A model generated the notes under the pieces. It saw nothing but the letters and a program-made list of their open reading frames with translations. It had not been told where the DNA came from and made no database searches. A DNA stretch of 64,000 nt from Batillaria attramentaria (taxonomy: Eukaryota; Mollusca; Gastropoda; Batillariidae): the NCBI GenBank assembly GCA_018292915.2, contig JACVVK020000034.1:1707501-1771500 (forward strand). The letters are read 5' to 3'. Positions 1-10,783 of the stretch are shown here, piece by piece; the stretch's first letter is position 1; each line of letters starts with the position of its first letter. A program made the position numbers and the translations under genes.

Positions 1-203
1 AAAAGGAAAATAAAATCTTGAATCTTGAGTCAGGGTGGTTACTGATGGCAACTTTGTTTAGAAAGTGTCGAGCAGGACAAACAGATCCAAAAATAGCTGT
101 ACTCCAAATTTAGTTGTTACCATGAACAAACGGAAGTCACCGCAGTTTTTATGTTGTACAAGTCTTAGTCTCCTGTATTGTTCTGTAAATTTTATTGTGC
201 CGT

Positions 204-438
204 GAATTTTAAAACAGATTCATATCTGTGAAACATTTACAGACGATAAATTCCTTTGACTTTGACCACTTAATGTGTTTGCCGTCCGCCTGTCCGTGAA
301 AGGCGGGAGATCTTTGAATTTTAAACGGAGTCACCGTATGCAATATCTGTGAAAGTTTTACAGACGAAATATTCCTTTGACTTTGACTTTGACCACAGAA
401 TGTGTTTGCTATCCGTCTGTCAAAGGCGGGAGATCTTT
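204..438. repeat. Two-copy tandem duplication (112 and 123 bp)
   Basis: Two adjacent copies (204-315 and 316-438) both start GAATTTTAAA and end GGCGGGAGATCTTT. Each holds ACAGACGA, then ATTCCTTTGAC and one or two more TTTGAC units, then a shared GTGTTTGC segment. The TTTGAC units match the tail of the LINE end near 7.0 kb, so the unit may derive from a retrotransposon tail. The copies have diverged by several substitutions and indels. Confidence 0.75.
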
Positions 439-872
439 GTCCCAGCCGTAATCCTGACGAAAATATATTCGACGTGTTCGTGGAATTCGTTTAGCCGCCA
501 GAACTATTAACTCTTTGCATGCGTGGCAATTGAACCTGCAATATCCAGCATTACATCACTGCACGCGGTTTATTTACGCAGACATCCCGTCTCCTCAATG
601 TACTAAGCACCACAGTGCTTTCACTGGTTCTATCAGATACATAGATATGTTATGTATGTCTCTGGTTCTATGGCAAGAATGCAGTGTCTCACTGTTTCCG
701 CCCCGGAAAACGCCGACGTAGATTCTCTTGAGGTCAGAGGCATGGAAATGGCGTCGGTGGCGTAGTCCGATTTTCATAGTCCTTTGATCCCAGGAAATGA
801 TCTGATTTCCAAAGGAGTCTTCAGGAGGGCTAGACACTTCACTGTGATCGACTCGGTGGGGGTGGATGAGGG
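439..872. other. Unassigned sequence
   Basis: No recognisable gene or repeat family. Short open frames on both strands show no splice context or protein family. A run of about 14 G starts near 870, at the 3' tail of the next SINE. Confidence 0.4.
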
Positions 873-1038
873 GGGGGGGGGGGTAGGAGTTTAAACTGAC
901 GTCCTTCTCCACTACGTAAGGGTGATATCAAAGACGGGGCAACGAGAAAAAGGCCACCACAATTATTTTGCCCCAGCCGGGATTCGAACTCATGACCCAA
1001 GCATTGAGAGTCCAACGCTCTACCATTCTCGACTGTGG
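873..1038 (-). mobile_element. SINE-A copy, minus strand, diverged head
   Basis: Reading the minus strand from 1038, the tRNA-like head is degraded, but the B box (TTCGAATCC region, about 980-990) and the body that gives GATATCAAAGACGGGGCAA on the plus strand are clear. The A/C-rich 3' tail has become a G run on the plus strand. Confidence 0.75.
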
Positions 1039-1164
1039 TGGAAGCAGACGTGGCTCCACATTGCGAATACCAAAGGTCGTTCAGCAGTTGAATCCGACTC
1101 AGTGAGTGATACACGCATTCTAAATTCATTAGTTGGGAGGATACCAGACTAATATCCATTCAGC

Positions 1165-1284
1165 TTCTTAGCCCCGACTGTCTGGAACTCCTTGCCAATT
1201 GAACTCCGCCTTCAGACCTCACTGCCTCTGTTTAAATCCCATCTGAGGACCTTTCTCTTCCGCGGCCAGGCCTTTGATAGCTAA
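1165..1284 (+). pseudogene. LINE reverse transcriptase C-terminal remnant
   Basis: About 39 codons in one frame end at a TAA at 1282-1284. They read FLAPTVWNSLP, then LFKSHLRTFLF. The pattern APxVWNSLP followed by FKxxLKTxLF is the usual C terminus of LINE ORF2 proteins of the CR1/Jockey/L2 type. Upstream of 1165 the frame is lost, so this is a 5'-truncated dead copy. The family is known from general LINE knowledge; the exact clade cannot be set from so short a piece. Confidence 0.75.
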
Positions 1285-1375
1285 ACCTCTGTTAAGTCTG
1301 TGTGTACCATGGGTCGTTGCACCTGCCAAATTGTATGTAAGAGGGGATGTAAATAGCGTGTGTGTGTGAGTGTGT

Positions 1376-1377
1376 AC

Positions 1378-1469
<92 letters not shown>
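1376..1469. repeat. CG/GT compound microsatellite
   Basis: About 14 bp of CG dinucleotides run directly into nearly 80 bp of uninterrupted GT. It lies in the 3' UTR of the LINE remnant. Confidence 0.95.
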
Positions 1470-1470
<1 letters not shown>

Positions 1471-1659
1471 TTAAGCGCAGCGAGTCCTTGGAAGTTGGAG
1501 AGCAGCGCTCTATAAAAGCTATGTATTATTATTATTATTAATATGGTTCCCATGTAGGCTGGGTCTGCACTGATCTGCCCCTTCCCTCCCCCCCCCCCCC
1601 ACTTCCTTTTATTTTGTGATTTTGACTCACAGTGAGCGAGACACATCGCTACAGCGTGT

Positions 1660-1740
1660 GGCTTTCACAGGGGTTTTAGACACGCTGAAAACTTTCACTG
1701 TGACAGAGTTGACTGTGCACTTTGCACAGTCGGATTGTTT
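1660..1740 (+). repeat. Fragment related to the 43-44 kb inverted repeat
   Basis: The stretch with ACGCTGAAAAC, then CTGTGACAGAGTTGACTGTG and a CACGG/CACAG step closely matches 43868-43925, the inner end of the right arm of the large inverted repeat. It suggests that this end belongs to a dispersed family. Confidence 0.6.
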
Positions 1741-2040
1741 TATTTTTTTTATTTATTAACACACTGTTTGTGGCTTTTTGTTGAGATAGCAGACCTTTAA
1801 CGTCCCACGTGCACTGCTTAGGCCCAAACACTGACCGAGAAATAAAGCGAAGGCCACTCCGACTGTGACTCTGTGTTGATGTTTTTGTCTGAACCCAGTG
1901 CCGGCGCAAAATACCTGCTCGCTGTGTCAGTGCATGCTGCTGTAAGGAAGTGCACGTGGAAGCTGATTTCTTCGCCTTCCTGATAGGGGCCTGGCGTCCG
2001 TCAACATCTAAATGCGTGTATGGGGTTTGTGGGATACAGG

Positions 2041-2043
<3 letters not shown>

Positions 2044-2082
<39 letters not shown>
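2044..2082. repeat. AC microsatellite
   Basis: About 19 perfect AC units. Apparent His/Thr or Cys/Val peptides in the six frames here are translations of the array. Confidence 0.95.
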
Positions 2083-2083
<1 letters not shown>

Positions 2084-2413
2084 TGTCCGAAAAACACTGG
2101 CTGGTCAGGGTGTTTTTCTCCTGCTACCTGTTCAAGTTTTGTCGGCGTATGGTGCACGAACTGCGCTTGCCGAATTCCGCGCTGCGCCCCACCGCAAGGG
2201 TAAGCAGGAGGTGGGAGTGTGCGGAGGGGTCCGGGGTGGGGGGTGGGTGGGGAGGAATACAAAAACACCGAATGGACGTCGGGCTAAAATTAAATCAATG
2301 AGAGATTTTTTTTCGAAGAATGAGGATATGTAGGTAAAAACATAATAATAATAATATAGTTATTTAAGGGGCGCCCTCCCTGTCTCGCGGGAGCTCAAGA
2401 CGCCTTACCAATG

Positions 2414-2477
<64 letters not shown>
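2414..2477. repeat. AC microsatellite
   Basis: About 32 perfect AC units, followed by more CACA-rich sequence and, at 2570-2630, an AAC/AAAAC-rich stretch with almost no G or T. Confidence 0.95.
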
Positions 2478-2478
<1 letters not shown>

Positions 2479-2630
2479 AGAAACGCACACAACATGCCTC
2501 CACACATACATTTAAGTACAAACACATAATGTGCAGCATCATACACGGGCTGCCCCTGGCTTCTACACACACACACAAAAAACCCCAAAACAACAACAAC
2601 AAAAAAACAACAACAAAAACAAAAACCCAA

Positions 2631-3559
2631 CAGTTTCTATCTTCCGCCTTGCCCTCGCTGAACGGACCGAGAATACGGGTCATCGATACAGACCAGACTG
2701 ACAAGTGCAGAACTGAAGTGCTTATCTCAAACAGCGGATTGTAAATTGCTGATTTAAGATTTTTTTTTGCTTCAGCTACAGGATTTTTGTAGCCGCCATT
2801 CGGGTGACCTAATTATGTCGCTCATGTTTCAAATTGGTTGTGAAGTGAAATTCTGGTGACTTCAGAAAATGTACTGGACGACCCGTGAAACCTTCTCAAA
2901 CAACAACTTATTTACAAAACATTTTATCAGACGCTTTGTCGCGCGTGAGCCGGGTCAATGCTGCACAAATACCTCATAACTGTCTTTTGTCTTTTCCCCT
3001 CCTTTGACTGGGAAGTCATTTGCAAAGATTGCAGGTGAGGGGGCCCAGGTATTTTCCTTCGCCTATCTTCCTCCACCAGATTAGCTCGTGTACTCGACGA
3101 CACAGCAGCTGGGCCAGAGATAATATGCGCTGGCTCTCAGTCTCAGATCCCAACACAAACTTGTATTCTTCTGGCAGAGGGAAGGCACTGCCGGCATCTA
3201 TTAGCTGAAATCTCTTGCGTCATTAAAATCTCATCACTCAAATCAAAGTGACGCTTAGCGGGAAGCAGGCTCCGCTTTACGGTCGACGAAGAGCAGGCGC
3301 CCCGATTCCGGGTCGTGAAAGCTCGGCGCTTGTTGTTAGCGGAAAGACCCAGGTAAAAAGGAGTTCTGGTTTGTATCACCGAGATTTTGGCAGTTCCGGC
3401 GCGCCAAGGTGGTTCTGTGGTTTCAATATCTCCGCCGCAGAGGCTAGACACACGGTCCGCTGCAAGGACTTAGTAACCCTGATCAGTTGAGATGACGTTA
3501 GTTTTGATTGAGTCCGTCGCCGCATCGGTACAGGGCACGAAGAGCGTGAACAAAAGCAG
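2631..3559. other. Unassigned sequence
   Basis: No repeat family shared with the rest of the window was seen, and no convincing exon. Open frames of 80-100 codons at 3143-3490 exist on both strands in parallel, which suggests a stop-poor stretch of moderate GC rather than coding. Confidence 0.4.
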
Positions 3560-3880
3560 CTCTGTACCACGCAGAGTAGCCATGCAAAATGCATGCTTGC
3601 TGCGGGTCTGTGTATGCCAGGGAGACAACTCGTGCGGACAATTATCTTAGAGACGGGCTGAAAATACACTGTGCCGGTGAATTAGACAGCATTCACCGCT
3701 TCTGTGCACACTGTGAAATAACACAACGACTACAAAGTTGTTCAGAACTGTCCAGTTCTCTTGTCACCGATCACGTTTTTTTGTGGTTTTTTTTTTTAAG
3801 TTTTTTTTTTTTTCCCTCAGTGATTAGTTGTCTCGGCTCAGGTCTCGGTTACCGTGTTCACGTCAGTACGGAGGCCGCTA
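3560..3880 (+). repeat. REP-1 interspersed repeat, copy 1
   Basis: Shares with the copies at 13.2 and 46.4 kb the ordered blocks GCTGCGGGTCTGTGTATGC, CACTGTGCCGGTGAAT, TCTGTGCACACTGTGAAATA, ACAAAGTTGTTC, CTTGTCACCGA, a T-rich gap and CTCGGCTCAGGTCTCGGTTA. No terminal repeats or target duplication could be fixed. It may be a DNA transposon derivative, because the third copy carries a foldback. Confidence 0.7.
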
Positions 3881-4026
3881 ACGTCAGTCAGTGAAGTCGA
3901 TGGGACAGAACTGGCACTGAAGAGACGTTCTGCACAGTTTATGTGGACTATGCTACAGTGTAGTCACTGTGGTTTGATTTTTGTTGTTGTTGTTGTTGTT
4001 GTTTTTTTTTTTTGCGTGTCAGTTTT

Positions 4027-4217
4027 GGGGAGCCGGGGTGGCCGAATGCTAGACCGTTGGACTTCTAATGCTCGGGTCGTGAGTTCGTATCCCGGCTGAG
4101 GCCAAATATTTGTGCTGCCTTTTCATCGTTGCCCCGTCTTTGATATCACCCGTACTAGTGGTGGAAAAGGACGTTAACCCCCCCCCCCCCGCCCCCAAAC
4201 ACCCACCCAACTCACCC
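4027..4217 (+). mobile_element. SINE-A copy, near full length
   Basis: The head starts GGGGAGCCGGGGTGGCCGAA. The A box is TGGCCGAATGC and the B box AGTTCGTATCC. The body reads CAAATATTTGTGCTG, TTTGATATCACCCG and AAGGACGTTAA, and the tail is a C run plus CACCCACCC. Head, boxes and tail are as in the other copies, so this is a pol III SINE and not a tRNA gene. Confidence 0.9.
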
Positions 4218-4443
4218 GTGTCAGTGTTTAGTCCTGGCACTAGGTAAGAATGTATGCCGATTAGCGTAATAGTAACCGGCAGGGCCACCGACTGGCAAAC
4301 AAAGGTCGTTACCGTGTAGCACACACTAGCACTGACGACAAACTTACTCCCAGCCAAAGCCCGTAATCGTTCTCAGTGTCGTGCGAGGTTTTTGCTCCGG
4401 AGTAAACTCCTTGACAGGTAAGTTTGTCTTACTACACTGGCGC

Positions 4444-4620
4444 GGGAGCCGGGGTGGTCGAGTGGTAGAGCGTTGGACTTCTAATGCTCGGGTCGTGAGT
4501 TCGAATCCCGGCTGGGGCTAAATATTTGTGCTGGCTTTTTCATCGTTGCCCGGTCTTTGATATCACCCGTATGTGGTGGACAAGGACTTTAAACCCCCAC
4601 CCACCCACTCGACCCACCCC
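4444..4620 (+). mobile_element. SINE-A copy, near full length
   Basis: Complete from GGGAGCCGGGGTGGTCGAGT to a CACCCACTCGACCCACCCC tail. It is about 225 bp downstream of another SINE-A copy in the same orientation. The D-arm reads GTCGAGTGG where most copies have GGCCGAATGG. Confidence 0.9.
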
Positions 4621-4774
4621 ACTACACTGCGCCTTTGTTAAATAAGGAATCAACATAATTGTCTCAGTGTAGGGGAATTGTCGACCTGGTCAGTACTAGA
4701 ACAATAGACTGACTGTCATGTTTTGTAAGGTTTATTTTTTTCTCGTCCCGATGCGATTTGTCCCAAATATTTGG
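4621..4774. other. Short unassigned spacer
   Basis: A/T-rich spacer between a SINE-A and a SINE-B copy. No features seen. Confidence 0.4.
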
Positions 4775-5118
4775 CCCAAAGCGCCGCGACACGCACGCTC
4801 ACGTGAATATCACACGCATTCTCTCACACACTGGACATGAACACATAACAGCCACGTGTTGCGACGGCCCAGTTTAGCAATTTCAGTTTCGGAATTTTGG
4901 AATTGCATTTATGTTTGGATTTTGTGGGCGGAACAGTTTCAAAGCAGAGGGAGAGGAAGCCGGAGTACCCGGAAAGAACCCACGACGGTCGGCCCGAATG
5001 CGGAACGGCGCCACGTACGAGAAAGAAAAAAAAAATCGACTTCGCCGCGAGGGGGACTCGAACCTGACCTCTCGCATTGATGACAAAGTCTTAACCACTA
5101 CTGAGACCATCGATCGCC
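4775..5118 (-). mobile_element. SINE-B copy, minus strand, most diverged
   Basis: On the minus strand the tRNA-like head lies at the right (near 5118) with a B box of GGTTCGAGTCCC type (about 5050-5062). The body blocks, in plus orientation, are GCACGCTCACGTGAAT, CGGAATTT, GGAAGCCGGAGTACCCGG and TCGGCCCGAATG. The TTA tail seen in other copies is absent, and substitutions are more numerous than in the copies at 16.6 and 21.7 kb. Confidence 0.85.
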
Positions 5119-5374
5119 CCACTCTTACGTTGTGCAAAAAAAGACGTTAAATCTCCAACTAATCGACAATTCAGTCAACCAGTCAGTGAACCATTCATTG
5201 TCATCGACAGAACTGGCAAAATCCTTACAGCCTGCCTGAACTGATTGCTATTCAAGTGGCCAGTGCGTAGACCTGTAGCTTGTCGTCGGTTTCGTTTCCT
5301 TGTCAAGCCGGCTGGACGCTGGGTAACTGACTTGTTCTTGTATCTTGTATCTTGACTTTCGGAGGCTGCGGACA

Positions 5375-5403
5375 CCACCACCACCACCACCACGGCCACC
5401 ACC
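5375..5403. repeat. CAC trinucleotide repeat
   Basis: About nine CAC units with one GGC interruption. The His-rich or Val-rich translations here come from the repeat. Confidence 0.85.
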
Positions 5404-6065
5404 AGAGACCGAAGCGATGGAGGTTCAGTCCTTCCGCGGCGGAGTACCCTGTGTTCCTTGCTGGCGTTCTCCGCGTCCTTGACGGCTCGCTGCACTGTCC
5501 CTGCACGGGCACTGCTGTCAAAACCACGCCAGGAATGTGCCCTCAGTGCTCGCCCCTGTACATACCTGGCCGTTAGGGGGAGCGAGGAAAAGCCCTCTCC
5601 CACCTGTCGACCCGTGCTCGATGTTATCGGCAGCTATCAGGCCGCAACTAGCACCTAATTGCCCCCCTGCACAGCGCAACAGCCAGCGGCACGTGAAACA
5701 CGGAGAAACATTGTAATCAGGTGACCTCCGAAATTCTTGACAAGAACGCGCATATACTGCGTGATAGGGATTCCTTTTGAAGATCTTTCAGATCGCGTTG
5801 CTGCAAGATGTAAAACACGGACGCGGCTTCACGCTTGTTCAAGCGCTGAGTGATTGCGCCCACTGCCTGAGCTTCTCCGCGCCGAGGTTACTGAGTCACT
5901 TCACTGACTTTGCGCACCTCACCGTTCTGGTGATGATCTGCCGCGGCTCCGTAATACTTGGCGAACTCAGGCCTACAAACAGCGTTGAAGAACTCATTAG
6001 GGGCTGCCAAGCTAGTAGTAATTTTTTTTTTCAAACTCAGTTATGACTCAGTTGCGGTTGGATAT
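5404..6065. other. Unassigned sequence
   Basis: An open frame of about 90 codons at 5777-6046 (+) has no splice context, signal or motif. No repeat family was recognised. Confidence 0.4.
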
Positions 6066-6130
6066 TATTCAATTCAATTCAATTCAATTCTGGAGCTCAA
6101 GTTTTTGTTGGCTTTGTAAATAAGTTTCAT
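6066..6130 (-). mobile_element. Probable retrotransposon tail (minus)
   Basis: ATTCAATTCAATTCAATTC is four to five copies of a 5-mer next to CTTTGTAAATAAGTTTCATG. On the minus strand this reads as an A/T-rich 3' end followed by short tandem units, the form of LINE tails elsewhere in this window. No coding part is recognisable. Confidence 0.4.
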
Positions 6131-6628
6131 GCCAGGTAATAGTAAAATTAGGGGAAAATGACCCTGGCTTGTGGACTGTTTGTATTCATGTGCGGTTGAC
6201 ACAAGAGCCAGCAAACGACATATCCCGGAATGAGGGGGTATGTGGTCGCTGCTAACATTACAAAAAAAAACAAAAAAAAAACAAACAAAAAACCCCGGAA
6301 TATTGTGGTAGAAAAAGGCGCGTTGAAATGCCCTTTCAACAGCCATCCAGCGTAACAACCAACCAACCAGACAATCAGTAAATCATTGATGTGAACAGCT
6401 AGAATTATCTGAAGACCTGAAAACAACCGCGCCCACTCGTTATTACCCGCCAGAACCCGGCAGCTGAAGACAAAAATCGTATCCTTGTTCACTGCCCGAT
6501 GTACAACGACATAACAAGGGCTCCTTACCAGACGGTACCATCGATACAGATAGAAAGAAGACAGATAGTGCGTTTTGGAACACTCGATATGTCCAAATAT
6601 ATATGAAACCGTTGCGTTTTTTTTAGCA

Positions 6629-6809
6629 GCAGGTCATCAGGAAGGCCAGTTCCATCTTAGGCATTCATGCTCACATTCTGTATAGAGAGTTTGAACGGTT
6701 TCCTTCTGGTCGAAGATTCAGAGCCCACTTCTGTAAAACTAACCGTCGAAAGTTCTCTTTTATCCCAACTGCAATATCCCTTCTCAACGAGAAGCACTGG
6801 GTGCCATAA
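6629..6809 (+). pseudogene. LINE reverse transcriptase C-terminal remnant
   Basis: One frame reads VIRKASSILG, ILYREFERFPSGRRFR, TNRRKFSFIPTAISLLN and a TAA stop at 6807-6809. The series PSGRRFR, then TNR.K.SFIP.AI.LLN is a well-known LINE ORF2 C terminus of the CR1/L2 kind (family knowledge). Nothing upstream of 6629 continues it, so it is a 5'-truncated insertion. Confidence 0.8.
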
Positions 6810-6931
6810 TTACTGTGATGTATTTTAATAAGCTGCTGTTTCCGCTTCTGTGATGCTTGTGTACTTGTCTGTTTTTTGTTTTTTTTTGTGCCTCATGCTT
6901 ATAATTCTCCGGTTAGTCACTAAGTGCAGGA

Positions 6932-6982
<51 letters not shown>

Positions 6983-7009
6983 AAAGTATTTTTGACTTTG
7001 ACTTTGACC
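6810..7009 (+). mobile_element. LINE 3' UTR with TTTGAC tail
   Basis: A 3' UTR with a GT array (6935-6979) is followed by AATAAAG and TTTTTGACTTTGACTTTGACC at 6989-7009. The TTTGAC tail also occurs at about 260 and 380, where it sits inside the 204-438 duplication. Confidence 0.8.
6935..6979. repeat. GT microsatellite
   Basis: About 22 perfect GT units inside the LINE 3' UTR. Confidence 0.95.
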
Positions 7010-7089
7010 TCACTTTAAAAATCTGTATGTGATAGAAGTTATTCGGTGCCTGTAAGAAAGCATCATGTACTAGACAACTTGCATGTTAG

Positions 7090-7302
7090 TTGTATAAATG
7101 TTTGGAATTAACGAAAAAATGTGACGAACCGTTGAACAAATTCTGCACCGTGACCTTTCTGGCAGTCTATTATTCCCTATATTTATATCTTTGTACCGCA
7201 ACTACTGTTTCACTGGCTGTTCACTTTATTACATCTCACCTGGCAATGAGGGCTGTCGTGACAATCAGGTTCAATAAAAAAAAATTCGACTTCGACTTCG
7301 AC
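7090..7302 (+). mobile_element. Retrotransposon 3' end with TTCGAC tail
   Basis: A T-rich stretch ends in AATAAA (7273-7278), an A run and three TTCGAC units (7285-7302). It is the same architecture as the TTTGAC-tailed LINE 80 bp upstream, but with a different tail unit, so it is probably a related LINE family. No coding sequence was recognised. Confidence 0.55.
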
Positions 7303-8796
7303 TAACTGCCCGAACTGGAGATAGCCTGAATGTCTTTGGGTTTGGTTTTGTATTCTATTCAATTAAAAAAAAATTGTTTTATTAAGATTATTTGCGTGGT
7401 ACTAACGTTAGAAATGACTGTTGACCAACCTCTGTCAGAGGTGTTTGGATCCGCCTAAACATACTGGAATGTTCGCATCGGGCAGACTGCGAACTTCGTG
7501 AACTTGATTTCCTGACTAGCACTTCACCGGACATACCATTTCTCCTGACTCGTTCGCAACAAATACATGGAGGAGCAGCGTGTTTATGAATACGAATGAG
7601 TGAACAGGTTGGAATGTTAAACATCCAGAACCAATCGGAAATCGCAAGCCGGGATCAGCCACGGTGACACTTAGGTATCACAAGTATCGTAGGAAAAAAA
7701 AATATCGGACACGCGAGAGAATGAATATGAGGCAGTGTTCACGATTATGCAAAGGTGTGAGTATTTGTACGCACAAAACTGTTACATTGACGCACACATT
7801 TGAGAACAGTGCATCACAGGGGTAGCACGTTTTTGGTCTCGCCGTGACAAAAAGTATTTTTCCAACAGTTTCCCGAAACCCGATGTACAAAAAGCGATCT
7901 GTAACTAGCAGCAGGCACTTGCAGAATCGCATTTCCGCTGAACTATTGTGCGTAACAGACAGAATCTGATGTATGGACCTCTCCAAGTTTACAAAAGGAC
8001 CCTCCCAAATATGGAGAGAGGTCCCAAGGACCCTTGTATTTTCCAATCACAGGGTACACTGATATCAAGTATTTCAAACGCAGTCAGGGGTTCGCGATAG
8101 CTCAGGGGCCGATCGTTGGATTTTTCATCACAAAGGCTACTGCCTCCCACCAGTTGTCTCCCTCGAGGTTGGTCCCCCCCCCCCCCCCTTACGTGTTCCT
8201 CATTATCTGTTTTGAACTTCACCGTCAGTGCATGGCGGGCATCGGTTGTTTACCCCACCGCACACTCCCTAAAAATATAGTCATTATTATCTCAGATCTT
8301 CAATCGTCGACAAGTTCATTGCTTCCACCAGGCTAAACGAGAGACAGTAAAGTGTAAACGCACATCGATGCGGCGGGAGTAAAAAGTAAGTGTTTCGATT
8401 GCTGTGCGAGCCAATCGAAATTCAGCCAGTCAAGTGAACATTGACCCGATTGGTTCTTCCATCAGCCATCTTTTCTGCTTTTACTGCCAGCTGCTCGTTG
8501 CTATTGAGAATTTTTATCGAAAAAACAGCCGACGCAGAAGGCGCACGTAAATCACTTTATCAACGCTCTGTCGAGTAATTTTTCTGATAACTCCTGCAGC
8601 CTGTTTGGTGAAGTCACTCGTGTGTAATGCCTATTAGGAAATTGGGGCACAGGTCATGAAAGCTCAATTTCCCGAAGGTATCGGTGGTAGATAGCGCTTT
8701 GACCTGAACCCAGCGAACCGAACCGAGTACTGAACTCAACCGAACTCAACTGAGGTAGACTGCACTCTAAACGGAAGAGTACAAAACGTTATTTTT

Positions 8797-8800
<4 letters not shown>
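7303..8800. other. Unassigned sequence
   Basis: About 1.5 kb with no repeat shared with the window. It holds a run of about 14 C near 8177 and an open frame of 122 codons on the minus strand (7678-8046) without recognisable motif. An exon cannot be excluded. Confidence 0.4.

Positions 8801-8840
<40 letters not shown>
8801..8840. repeat. TG microsatellite
   Basis: About 20 TG units, followed at 8906-8920 by a short AT run. Confidence 0.95.
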
Positions 8841-8842
<2 letters not shown>

Positions 8843-9340
8843 ACAATCTTGTGCCTTTTTAACAAAAGAATTGAAAGAATCAAGAAATGGTTCATGTTGA
8901 TCATATATATATATATATTTACATTTTTTGTTAGGTAATTCCACTGGGGGGGGGGGAATGAAAAAAAACAACAACAAAAACCCGGAAGTTGACGAATCGA
9001 CCTCAAGCACAGATGTCAAATCTGTTTACGCCTCACCGACTTTCGTCCCCTAAAAAAGCTCTGAAGTGTGTGGGTTAATGGAATAAATATCTCTACTGAT
9101 CAGCTCGTCTGGGTTTGGCTACTTTCTGGTTTGGGCACGTTGCCGGTTCCTGCTGTACTGGCCGCTAACGTAATTGCTTTCATTTGGACGTGGCTGAATG
9201 GCCGCCGAAACGGGCTTCTTTTTTTATATAGAAAACTTTTACTCTTAGTCTTCCCCCTCCACCATGCCCAGGCTGTACCCCCTCCTCCACCGCTATTTCC
9301 TCCGCCAAGAGTCAATGACTAGGGTCTAAGAGTTGGTAAA

Positions 9341-9656
9341 TCACCCACTCGCCGAAATAACTCAAATCCTTTAGTCAAATATTTGTGCTGGCTTTTTCAT
9401 CGTTGCCCCGTCGTTGATATCACCCGTATGTGGTGGAAAAGGACGTTAAACTCCTAAACACCCACTCAACACCCACTCGCCGAAATAACTTGAATCCTTT
9501 AGTCTCTTAGTGCACATGCTGGAAAGCTCAGGCTTAAACACCTCCACAAACCAGTGACTCATATTTGATCCTTGACGCGACTGATCACCCGTTCACTCCT
9601 TTTGTTCAACTTTATATTGTATTTGAGCTCTTTAAACAGTTGTTCTAAATACAGAC
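9341..9656 (+). repeat. Duplicated SINE-A-plus-flank block, copy 1
   Basis: From 9376 to 9656 this matches 10221-10501 almost base for base: a 5'-truncated SINE-A (CAAATATTTGTGC to the CACCCACTC tail) plus about 175 bp of unique flank ending TGTTCTAAATACAGA. Just before it, 9342-9375 repeats the SINE tail and flank (CACCCACTCGCCGAAATAAC and on to CCTTTAGT), so the truncated SINE lies between two 34 bp direct repeats. Confidence 0.85.
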
Positions 9657-10178
9657 TGTGCTGTAACGCCGCCGCTTGAGAAGAAGACGGGTGGGCCGGA
9701 TGTATGGTTGTGGGGGTTTATAAACGTCTTATGTTGAACTGTGAAGACAGGGGCCTTAACTCATTCTACCCGAGCTACGACTATGTCTATAGTCGTAACA
9801 GTTTGTTTACATTTTACCTCGCTTTCCCGCCATGTCTGCTGTTAGGTTTCTTGAAGGCGACGTCAAAGGAAAGTACAACATCTAAGCAACGCTTCCCTTA
9901 AAATATAAAATCATTTGGCCCGCATGGTGCAATGTCACCACGGGATACAGGAAGCTGGTGCCAGACGTGTGATCATAGCGTCAGCATAGATAAAGTAAAA
10001 AAAAAAAGGCCCGTACAAACTTTTGACCGAAATGTAAAGCCCTGACAACCCACCCTCCTCATAAACTCTCAGTGCCTTGGTCAGTAAAGAGCAGAATCAT
10101 TGACTCGACGTCACAATGCCCTCTTCGTGATATTTCAGTCTTTCTTAGTGAGAGAGTATATATGGATTTACAGGATTT
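9657..10178. other. Unassigned spacer between the duplicated blocks
   Basis: No repeat family or exon recognised. A short A run lies at 9996-10007. Confidence 0.4.
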
Positions 10179-10501
10179 CTTCGCCGAAATAAGGTCGTGA
10201 GCTCGATTCCCGGCTGGTGCCAAATATTTGTGCTGGCTTTTTCATGGTTGCCCCGTCTTTGATATCACCCGTATGTTGTGGAAAAGGCCGTTACACTCCT
10301 AAACACCCACCCAACACCCACTCGCCGAAATAACTTCAATCCTTTAGTCTCTTGGTGCACTTGCTGCAGAGCTCAGACTTAAACACCTCCACAAACCAGT
10401 GACTCATATTTGATCCATGACGCGACTGATCACCCGTTCACTCCTTTTGTTCAAGTTTATGCTGTATTTGAGCTCTTTAAACGGTTGTTCTAAATACAGA
10501 C
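10179..10501 (+). repeat. Duplicated SINE-A-plus-flank block, copy 2 (probable parent)
   Basis: A 5'-truncated SINE-A starts inside the tRNA-like part (GGTCGTGAGCTCGATTCCC) and is flanked by TCGCCGAAATAA on both sides, a 12 bp target duplication. The flank then matches copy 1 up to 10501. Because copy 2 keeps more of the SINE and both target repeats, it is probably nearer the original insertion. Confidence 0.8.
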
Positions 10502-10735
10502 GATGTTCGGACCGAAAGGGCTGATTGCAGTGCATGTTCCTCCGCTACTGTGTAAAGTTTCCCTCAGTTCTTCTCACAACCAGAAATGCCAGTTCAATAA
10601 CAAAGACGAAACCAGTTCTTTAATGGGTAAAACAACAACTAAACACTACTGGTTAATTCAATTACACTTCCCACTAGTTGTAACCACTACTCGCATTCTA
10701 ATCGAAATTTGGACGATCTGACAGTCAAATCAAAT

Positions 10736-10783
10736 CAAAAACAAAACAAACAAACAAACAAACAAACAAACAAACAAACAAAC
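10736..10783. repeat. AAAC microsatellite
   Basis: About eleven AAAC units with slight irregularity at the left edge. Confidence 0.9.

Larger units (their letters stand above)
1139..1545 (+). mobile_element. LINE 3' end with TTA-type tail
   Basis: The coding remnant (see 1165-1284) is followed by a 3' UTR with a long CG/GT array. It ends in AGCGCTCTATAAAAGCTATG and a TATTATTATTA tail at about 1524-1541. This is a typical 5'-truncated LINE insertion. The tail resembles the 3' end of SINE-B. Confidence 0.75.

Noticed and set aside
1281..1646. Long His/Thr or Cys/Val-rich reading frames here and at 2.0, 14, 18, 37, 42 and 48 kb
   Set aside because: They are translations of AC/GT microsatellites; the frame stays open only because the dinucleotide has no stop.
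5352..5576. His-rich frame HHHHHHHGHH
   Set aside because: It comes from a CAC trinucleotide repeat; neighbouring codons show no motif.
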